9,826 nt of DNA from a bacterium (GTDB taxonomy: Bacteria; Electryoneota; RPQS01). The position numbers were made by a program, and so were the translations under genes. This document shows positions 1 through 5,395 of this stretch, in pieces (positions within the stretch are counted from its first letter, which is position 1; every line of letters begins with the position of its first letter). The stretch is taken from NCBI GenBank assembly GCA_018814465.1, contig JAHIZR010000104.1:1-9826 (forward strand), read 5' to 3'. The notes beneath the pieces were generated by a model that made no database searches, had not been told where the DNA came from, and saw nothing but the letters and a program-made list of their open reading frames with translations.

Positions 1-1
1 C

Positions 2-1507
2 ATCCCTCGCAAACAGACGGCGCCCGAGTTCGAGCTTGAACTTTATAAACTGGATCGTTCTTCCGGTTTCAATTACGGTCTGACACGTGTCCGCGAAAAA
101 CTATCAGATCCGGAGTGGAAGTCCTGCGAGGATATGCTGCTGTTCTATGAGGGACGGTTTCTAAGTGGTATCCGGCACAATCGAGATGCCCTGGAAGTCT
201 TAACGAAGCATGCGGAACGTTATCCTGCAAGTCCTTATCGTGACAGATGCCTCTATCATCTTGCGCGTTGCGCATATCTGCGGGATAAAGATGACATCGC
301 CATTTCAACCATTGAGCAGTTGAAGGATGAATTCCCTGGAACAGGCGCCGCGGCTGATGGGTTGTCACTCTTAGGGCTTTTACATCTCGACCGGGGGAGA
401 CCGGAACAAGCGGCGGCGTCATATCAACGCTGGTATCAAACCCGCATCGGCACGAAGGATGAAAGTGAAGCGCTTTGGAGAGTCGGGCGCGCCTATTGGC
501 AAGCGGCCGATTATACAAATGCGGCATCGGCATTTCTGTTGCTTGCAGGATTTGGGGAGAGATCTGATTATTATCCAGTCGCGCTCTATTGGGCATCACG
601 CGCTTGCAGTATCAACGGTGATTCCACACGTGCGGACAGTCTTGTAAATACTCTGCTTTCCCGTTTTCCCTATTCTTACTATTCAACACTGACAAGATGC
701 TCGCTTCCTCCGGACTCTGAACTCTTGCCGCAGAATCTGGAGACTCTTGCTCTGGATCAACTCTGGAATTCCGGTTCGGTTCATGCGAGAAAATTGGCAC
801 TCCTGAATGTGCTGCGGATACCGGAACTTGCCTTGCGGGAGTGGAACGAGGCAAATAGGGAGATGGGTTCAGAATCGGGACTCTACTGGTGGAAAGCGCA
901 GCTTCATCTCTGGGCGGGGAATCGTCTGGAAGCGTGGCGCGTTATCCGCAACGGCTTATCCCGGTATATCACGGCATCCGGTGAACGGCCTTTCGATTTC
1001 TATCGGATTGTGTATCCGCTCGATTACGATCCTAAGATTATTCATCTGGCTAACCAATATAATCTTGATCCCTATTTCTTATTTGCGCTAATTTGCCAGG
1101 AAAGTCATTATGAGGAGAAGATTGTCAGCGGGGCGGGAGCGATCGGTTTGATGCAGCTCATGCCCGCCACGGCAAAACAGCAGGCGAAAGAGATCGGGAG
1201 ACCTTTTAAAGAAGGCGATTTATACCAAGCGGAGCACAATCTTGAGATCGGAATCGCGCATGTCGCGAAACTGTTCGAGGAATTCTCCGGTGACAGCGTG
1301 CTGGTTCTGGCTGCCTATAATGCCGGGCGATCAGCGGCGCAAGCCTGGTTCGAGGAGTTCGGGGATCTGGATCGAGATGAGTTTATAGAGAATATTCCCT
1401 ACCGGGAAACAAGGCTGTTTATTAAGAATATTATCGAACATGCCGCCGCTTACAGACGGCTGTATCCCGATGTGATAAAGACACAGCAAAGCAAAGGAAC
1501 TGAGTAA
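2..1507 (+). CDS. slt: Slt70-like lytic murein transglycosylase, 5' partial
   Basis: The frame is open from the left edge, so the gene probably begins upstream and 501 residues are visible; ATG 134 is an internal Met inside the helical repeat region. The first ~300 residues are TPR-like helical repeats with alternating Tyr/Ala-rich helices (for example YHLARCAY and ALWRVGRAYW). The C-terminal ~140 residues form a goose-type SLT domain: catalytic Glu at visible residue 367 (QESHYE), the GLMQLMPATA motif from residue 382 and AYNAG at 438-442. Enzymes of this family cleave the MurNAc-GlcNAc bond of peptidoglycan to give 1,6-anhydroMurNAc products, in the periplasm or at the outer membrane. Any signal peptide would lie outside the window. 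selD starts 8 nt after the stop. The SLT fold assignment is secure; which member of the family (Slt70 or another TPR-fused type) is less certain. Confidence 0.9.
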   Translation: MPRKQTAPEFELELYKLDRSSGFNYGLTRVREKLSDPEWKSCEDMLLFYEGRFLSGIRHNRDALEVLTKHAERYPASPYRDRCLYHLARCAYLRDKDDIAISTIEQLKDEFPGTGAAADGLSLLGLLHLDRGRPEQAAASYQRWYQTRIGTKDESEALWRVGRAYWQAADYTNAASAFLLLAGFGERSDYYPVALYWASRACSINGDSTRADSLVNTLLSRFPYSYYSTLTRCSLPPDSELLPQNLETLALDQLWNSGSVHARKLALLNVLRIPELALREWNEANREMGSESGLYWWKAQLHLWAGNRLEAWRVIRNGLSRYITASGERPFDFYRIVYPLDYDPKIIHLANQYNLDPYFLFALICQESHYEEKIVSGAGAIGLMQLMPATAKQQAKEIGRPFKEGDLYQAEHNLEIGIAHVAKLFEEFSGDSVLVLAAYNAGRSAAQAWFEEFGDLDRDEFIENIPYRETRLFIKNIIEHAAAYRRLYPDVIKTQQSKGTE

Positions 1508-1515
1508 GCAATCCT

Positions 1516-2562
1516 ATGTCTTACACGAAAGAAGAACTGACAAAACTGACGCACATGGTTAGCTGCGCCGGCTGAGCATCCAAGATGGATCCGGCGGTGC
1601 TGGATCAGATCCTATCAGGCTTGCCGACTCTCCCGGACAAGAATCTGCTGCTTAGTTTCGGCAATCGGGATGATGCGGCGGTATATCGTCTGCCCTCCGG
1701 TGATCTACTCGTGCAGACACTCGACTTTTTCACTCCGGTTGTGGATGATCCTTACGACTACGGAGCGATTGCGGCTGCCAACTCGTTAAGTGATATCTAC
1801 GCTATGAACGGACAGCCCCTGTTTGCTCTGAATATCTGTTGTTTTCCCAAAACGGTTCCGTGGCAAATCTGGAATGATGTCATGCGCGGCGGTGCGGATA
1901 AAGCTGTTGAAGCCGGAATCAATATTGCAGGCGGTCACACCATTGAAGACTCCGAGCCGAAATATGGACTTGTTGTATCGGGGATCATAGATGAGAATAA
2001 TTACTGGTCGAATGAGGGTGCTAAGCCGGGCGATATGCTTATTCTCACTAAGCCTTTGGGAACTGGAGTCCTGACGACAGCGCTCAAGAACGAAGTAATC
2101 ACTCCTGATGATGCTTCCGTCGCAATCGAATATATGAAGATGCTCAACTCGACCGCTCAGCAGGTCCTGAATGGATTCGAGGTGCACGCCTGTACCGACA
2201 TCACCGGCAATGGTCTGCTGGGACACGGTTCGGAGATCGCGAAAGTCTCGAAAGTGAAGTTTGTCATCGAAAGTGAACGCGTCCCGGTATTCGATGGCGC
2301 GTTTGAATTGGCGGCTGCCGGCAAACTGCCCGGCGGGTCGCGAGCGAATCGAATTTATCTGCGCAATTATGTCGAAACGAAACTGCCAGAAAACTCGGGA
2401 GCGCTCTGGCTGCTGTATGACGCTCAGACTTCTGGCGGATTATTCTGCGCACTGCCCGCATCTCAGGCGGAGGAAGCAGTGCGCAAGCTGCAAATGGCCG
2501 GACTCGCTCGTTCATCAATTATCGGCAGAGTCGAATCAGGCAACGGAATTGAAGTCCTGTAA
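1516..2562 (+). CDS. selD: Selenide, water dikinase SelD, a selenoprotein with Sec at residue 20
   Basis: SelD makes selenophosphate from selenide and ATP, the selenium donor for tRNA-Sec and 2-selenouridine. Read from ATG 1516 through an in-frame TGA (1573-1575), the protein is 348 aa, matching E. coli SelD (347 aa). The N-terminus reads MVSCAG-U-ASKMDP, with Sec20 where E. coli has catalytic Cys17 and Lys23 where it has Lys20. Also visible are RDDAAVY (Asp52/53), TLDFF (Asp70), AAANSLSD (Asn89, Asp93), GGHTIEDSEPKYGL, Asp228 in DITGNGLLGH, and QTSGGL near the C-terminus. Two positions depart from the usual text: TGNGLLGH instead of TGFGLLGH, and DAQTSGG instead of DPQTSGG. Start 1516 is the only in-frame ATG upstream that keeps the usual ~20-residue leader; a stop lies just before it, at 1501-1503. 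It has no good Shine-Dalgarno (nearest AGGA is 17 nt upstream), so coupling to the upstream gene is likely. A start at Met24 (1585) would delete the catalytic residue and Lys23. Confidence 0.93.
1573..1575 (+). other. In-frame UGA recoded as selenocysteine
   Basis: This TGA is in frame with both the 57 nt of selD coding sequence before it and the 984 nt after it. It falls in SCAG-U-ASK, the position of the catalytic Cys/Sec of SelD. Flanking residues on both sides match the family, which argues against a sequencing error or pseudogene. TGA serves as a normal stop in the small membrane protein, asd, the secreted protein and gmhA, so the genetic code itself is not altered. Confidence 0.92.
1588..1606 (+). 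promoter_or_regulatory. Putative bacterial SECIS hairpin in selD mRNA
   Basis: An 8-bp stem is formed by GAUCCGGC (1588-1595) and GCUGGAUC (1599-1606), with one G-U wobble, closing a GGU loop at 1596-1598. The stem starts 12 nt and the loop 20 nt after the UGA. In E. coli fdhF the SECIS loop also begins with GGU and lies about 18 nt after the UGA; a G in the first loop positions is the main conserved feature recognised by SelB. No bulged U like that of fdhF is evident. A competing pairing of 1587-1591 with 1608-1612 is possible because GGATC/GATCC is repeated here. The fold was judged by eye, not computed. Confidence 0.75.
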
Positions 2563-2580
2563 TGATTAAGTGCTCTTGAT

Positions 2581-2585
2581 GGAGG
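2581..2585 (+). promoter_or_regulatory. Ribosome binding site GGAGG for the small membrane protein
   Basis: GGAGG lies 8 nt before ATG 2594. It decides the start against the in-frame upstream GTG (2570) and ATG (2579), which have no comparable site. Confidence 0.8.
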
Positions 2586-2593
2586 CTAATCAA

Positions 2594-2893
2594 ATGACAA
2601 ATGCTGATCGAAGCAGAGTCTATCACGATGTCGATCGTCTGGAGAGAAAGATTGATGAAGCGATTCTGCGGCTTGAACGCGAATGCGAGAAACTTGCGGG
2701 CAACTGCTCGGATCATAGCGTAGATCAGGGATCGTCGCGGATCTGCGGAAGCAAATTATGGGGATGGGTACTCTTAATGGCGGGAGTCGTATGGCTGGCT
2801 GACAGTATCGGCTGGCTGTCCTTTTCGCTTCCCTGGGGTCCGCTGGCGATAATTCTGCTTGGCGTCGCGCTGCTTTATCGGAGAAGTTCGTGA
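2594..2893 (+). CDS. Small two-helix membrane protein with N-terminal amphipathic helix (LiaI/LiaF-TM-like)
   Basis: The 99-aa product has a charged helical N-terminus (about residues 8-35, rich in Arg/Glu/Leu, coiled-coil-like), a Cys/Ser-containing linker, and two hydrophobic segments (about 56-70 and 79-95) separated by SIGWLSFSLPWGP. It ends in RRSS, which favours a cytoplasmic C-terminus. The pattern of a Gly-Trp-rich helix, short turn and 'WGPLAIILLGVALL' helix resembles the LiaI-LiaF-like/DUF5668 transmembrane region, known from envelope-stress proteins; this is resemblance by eye only. ATG 2594 is chosen over GTG 2570 and ATG 2579 because GGAGG (2581-2585) lies 8 nt upstream of it. 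It follows selD by 31 nt, and its TGA overlaps the GTG of asd by 4 nt. The function is unknown. Confidence 0.8.
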   Translation: MTNADRSRVYHDVDRLERKIDEAILRLERECEKLAGNCSDHSVDQGSSRICGSKLWGWVLLMAGVVWLADSIGWLSFSLPWGPLAIILLGVALLYRRSS

Positions 2894-3864
2894 AAAAACC
2901 TCGTCTTGCGCTGATCGGCGCGACCGGCATTGTCGGAAGAACCACACTCGACGTTTTTAAGGAGTGGAATACTCCCCTCGCGGAGCTCCGGCTGTTCTCA
3001 TCATCCGATTCTTCAGGAACAGTCATTGAGTTTCGCGGAAAACAATTGTTGGTAGAGGAACTTGTCGATATCCCGCAGGATGTTGACACAGCGATCCTTG
3101 CCACAAGCTCCAAATTATCGGAGCTGTGGGCGCCGAAATTGAAGCATGCGGGAATTACGGTAATCGATCATTCCAGCCGTTTCCGGATGCAGGATGACGT
3201 TCCGCTCGTGATTCCGGAGATCAATGCCGATACTTTAAAGAATCATCATGGCCTGATCGCAAATCCGAATTGTTCTGCCTCAGTCATACTGCTGCCGCTA
3301 TTCGGATTGCACAGAAGATTCGGAATAGAGCAGATCGTCGTATCGACCTATCAATCGGTATCGGGTGCGGGTAAAGCCGCGATTGAGGAGCTGGAGCAGC
3401 AGCTTGCGGATAAGTCGGCTAAGCCATCTGTTTTTCCGGTGCCGATAGCCGGGAACGTAATTCCCCGGATCGGCAGCTTTAATAAAGAGGGTGTGAGCGG
3501 TGAGGAGGAGAAGATCGGGGATGAAATCAGAAAAATCCTGCGTGCGCCCGAGATACATGTGCTGTCGACAACGGTCCGTGTTCCCGTTTTTGTCGGTCAT
3601 TCGGCTTCCGTTACGGTGCGGATCGCTGAACGCGCTTCTATCGAAGAAATCTATGATTCCTTGACAGGAATAGCGGGACTTGTTTTTGAACAGAACCATT
3701 TCCGCACTCCGCTTGAAATTGCAGGCAAGCAGGAGGTCTTTGTCAGCAGAATTCGGCAAGACGGCTCACATCCCGAGTGGATTCAGTTTTGGGTTGTTGG
3801 AGATAATTTGCGTAAAGGCGCAGCCTCTAATGCAGTGCAAATATTACAGGAGTTATTCTCATGA
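2890..3864 (+). CDS. asd: Aspartate-semialdehyde dehydrogenase
   Basis: Asd reduces beta-aspartyl phosphate to aspartate semialdehyde with NADPH, the branch point towards lysine/diaminopimelate, threonine and methionine. The 324-aa protein opens with the Rossmann motif GATGIVG (residues 10-16). It carries the catalytic Cys128 in NPNCSA, the SVSGAGKAAIEEL stretch after it, and the conserved His237 in VPVFVGHSAS. The C-terminal NLRKGAASNAVQIL is typical of the bacterial family. It is slightly short against the usual 330-370 aa but keeps all key motifs. The start is GTG 2890, overlapping the preceding TGA by 4 nt, with GGAGA (2880-2884) upstream. Its own TGA overlaps the next gene's ATG. Diaminopimelate supply fits loosely with the upstream peptidoglycan hydrolase. 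Confidence 0.96.
   Translation: MKKPRLALIGATGIVGRTTLDVFKEWNTPLAELRLFSSSDSSGTVIEFRGKQLLVEELVDIPQDVDTAILATSSKLSELWAPKLKHAGITVIDHSSRFRMQDDVPLVIPEINADTLKNHHGLIANPNCSASVILLPLFGLHRRFGIEQIVVSTYQSVSGAGKAAIEELEQQLADKSAKPSVFPVPIAGNVIPRIGSFNKEGVSGEEEKIGDEIRKILRAPEIHVLSTTVRVPVFVGHSASVTVRIAERASIEEIYDSLTGIAGLVFEQNHFRTPLEIAGKQEVFVSRIRQDGSHPEWIQFWVVGDNLRKGAASNAVQILQELFS
3848..3852 (+). promoter_or_regulatory. Ribosome binding site AGGAG within the 3' end of asd
   Basis: AGGAG lies 8 nt before ATG 3861, inside the last codons of asd. With the ATGA overlap it supports translational coupling of the secreted-protein gene to asd. Confidence 0.75.
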
Positions 3865-5348
3865 GAAACGGATTAGGGTGGGTAATAATCTTCTCTGCAA
3901 TAATTTCTTCCTCTGTGACAAATGCAGAGACTTTGGATTGGGATATTGATCGCATTGCCTGCGGTCTGAGCAGCAGCGAACACCACCCGCTTATCACATC
4001 TGTCAATGGAATCTTACAGCTAAGCTGTGATACAGGAGACGGCTGGATCATCACGCGGTTTTCGGCGAACAATGGTTTGACTTGGGGACCGATTCAGCAG
4101 ATTAAGCCGGCGGGATTCGATACGAAGACGGCAAGTTGCACGGACGGACAGAATACCTATCTGTCGGTTTTTGTTCCAAGCGAGGATACTCTAAAACTCT
4201 ATCGCTTTGACGGCGAACAACAATTGGCGGATAGTCACTGGATTTATTTCGGAGCGGCTTACGATGAACCGTCCATTTGTATGACTTCGGATTATCGCTT
4301 CGAATCCGATGAGCCATTCTTGAATATCGTCTGGCAGGAGTATTATTGGTCCTCCGGCAGAATACAGGGGATGTTCTCTCAGTCAAGAGATCAGGCACAA
4401 AGCTTTGATGATCCAGAGATGGTTTTCGAAGCAATGAACGATTCGCCGATTTTCGGTAATATCGTTGCAACAGTTACTTGGTCAGGCGAAACAGAAAAAA
4501 CATGGGTGGGCGGAACCGTCGACAGGCTGGGATCCATCGGAGAGCAAGTCGTATTGTACTCGAAGATTGAGGGTAGCGGTTGGCAATCTGTCGAGATCGA
4601 CTCCAGCGCCTATACTCAAGTTGATTTGTCGATCGCCGGTTATGAAGCGACTCTGCTTGCCGCATACGCACGACGCATCAACGCCGCCTCGCAGAAAGAG
4701 GTATTCTTTGCCTATTCACTGAATAACGGCGATGAATTCACGTATCCTTTGCAGCTCACCAGCGGCAATACCGATGAATATGATCCCAAGATCGTTATTT
4801 GCCCTGAACTCAACCGCTTTGCTATCTTTTATCTGTCGAGTGAAGCGCAGCAGGAACCGGCAACGATCTGGATGATCGAAGGTGATCTAACTGCGCCTTG
4901 GCTGATTTCAGAAGCGATCAGTGTCTGTGAAAACGGACATGCTTTTCGGACAGGCGGTTATGATGCATGTGCCACCCCCGCAGGATTCGCGACAGTCTGG
5001 GCTGGCCTGGGACTGCTGGAGGGCACGGATATCTGGTTTGACGCAAGCTGGCAAGGCGAATCCTCCCAGCCGATCCCTGCAATTCCCACAGAAACTCGAT
5101 TAGGAGTTCCTTATCCCAATCCTTTCAATTCATCTGTGACAATACCTCTGGAGCTATCTCACGGCAGTGATATTGAAATCTTCGTTCACGACATATTGGG
5201 AAGGGAAGTACTTAGGAAATCCTTCGGAAGCCTTTCCTTGGGGAATCATCCACTGCAATTGGATTTTGCGGGTTTGCCCAGCGGGGATTATTTCATCGGA
5301 GTAAAAGGAATACCTAAGCAATTAGTCCGAGTTAGTTATATAAAGTGA
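3861..5348 (+). CDS. Secreted beta-rich protein with Asp-box and C-terminal sorting domain
   Basis: I do not recognise a specific function. The 495-aa product starts with a signal peptide (Met-Arg-Asn, a hydrophobic core, then likely cleavage after TNA at residue 22). The body is beta-rich and aromatic, with an Asp-box-like motif SANNGLTW at 68-75 and weaker echoes (SLNNGDEF, SQSRDQAQSF). This suggests a sialidase/BNR-type beta-propeller, but no catalytic sialidase residues can be assigned. The last ~80 residues, from YPNPFN at 418-423 through DILGREV and LPSGDYFIGV, match the FlgD-Ig-like/Por (type IX) secretion C-terminal sorting domain, so export to the cell surface or medium is likely. 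ATG 3861 overlaps the asd TGA (ATGA) and has AGGAG (3848-3852) 8 nt upstream. A strong terminator hairpin begins at its stop codon, so it is the last gene of the plus-strand cluster. Confidence 0.85.
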   Translation: MRNGLGWVIIFSAIISSSVTNAETLDWDIDRIACGLSSSEHHPLITSVNGILQLSCDTGDGWIITRFSANNGLTWGPIQQIKPAGFDTKTASCTDGQNTYLSVFVPSEDTLKLYRFDGEQQLADSHWIYFGAAYDEPSICMTSDYRFESDEPFLNIVWQEYYWSSGRIQGMFSQSRDQAQSFDDPEMVFEAMNDSPIFGNIVATVTWSGETEKTWVGGTVDRLGSIGEQVVLYSKIEGSGWQSVEIDSSAYTQVDLSIAGYEATLLAAYARRINAASQKEVFFAYSLNNGDEFTYPLQLTSGNTDEYDPKIVICPELNRFAIFYLSSEAQQEPATIWMIEGDLTAPWLISEAISVCENGHAFRTGGYDACATPAGFATVWAGLGLLEGTDIWFDASWQGESSQPIPAIPTETRLGVPYPNPFNSSVTIPLELSHGSDIEIFVHDILGREVLRKSFGSLSLGNHPLQLDFAGLPSGDYFIGVKGIPKQLVRVSYIK

Positions 5349-5376
5349 AAGAAGCTCCCGTTTTGGGAGCTTCTTT
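5348..5376. terminator. Bidirectional intrinsic terminator between convergent clusters
   Basis: AAAGAAGCTCCC (5348-5359) and GGGAGCTTCTTT (5365-5376) are perfect reverse complements, forming a 12-bp stem with a GTTTT loop. On the plus strand the stem ends in TTCTTTATT. On the minus strand it ends in CTTCTTT followed by an A/T-rich run (CACTTTATATAA). It sits in the 47-bp gap between two convergent stops (5348 and 5396), so it can serve both transcripts. The T-tracts are modest, partly within the stem. Confidence 0.88.
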
Positions 5377-5395
5377 ATTGAAGGGCAAATATCAA

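Noticed and set aside
134..1507. Lytic transglycosylase complete from ATG 134
   Set aside because: The frame is open to the window edge with TPR-like sequence continuing upstream, and there is no signal peptide or ribosome binding site at 134.
1573..1575. Nonsense mutation (pseudogene) or genome-wide TGA reassignment
   Set aside because: The rest of selD is intact and the TGA falls precisely on the Sec/Cys site with a hairpin after it. TGA ends several neighbouring genes at sensible places (2893, 3864, 5348, and gmhA at 7480), so it is still a stop codon.
1585..2562. selD starting at ATG 1585 as an ordinary 325-aa protein
   Set aside because: It would lack the catalytic residue and Lys23. 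The 69 nt upstream encode a family-typical N-terminus in the same frame, interrupted only by the TGA.
2570..2593. Upstream GTG 2570 or ATG 2579 start for the small membrane protein
   Set aside because: GGAGG at 2581-2585 is ideally placed for ATG 2594, and the extra residues would be encoded by the binding site itself.
3298..3759. Long open frames opposite asd, slt, selD and inside alaS and the VWA gene
   Set aside because: They are shadows of strongly supported genes, with atypical Ser/Arg/His-rich composition and no recognisable motifs or start signals.
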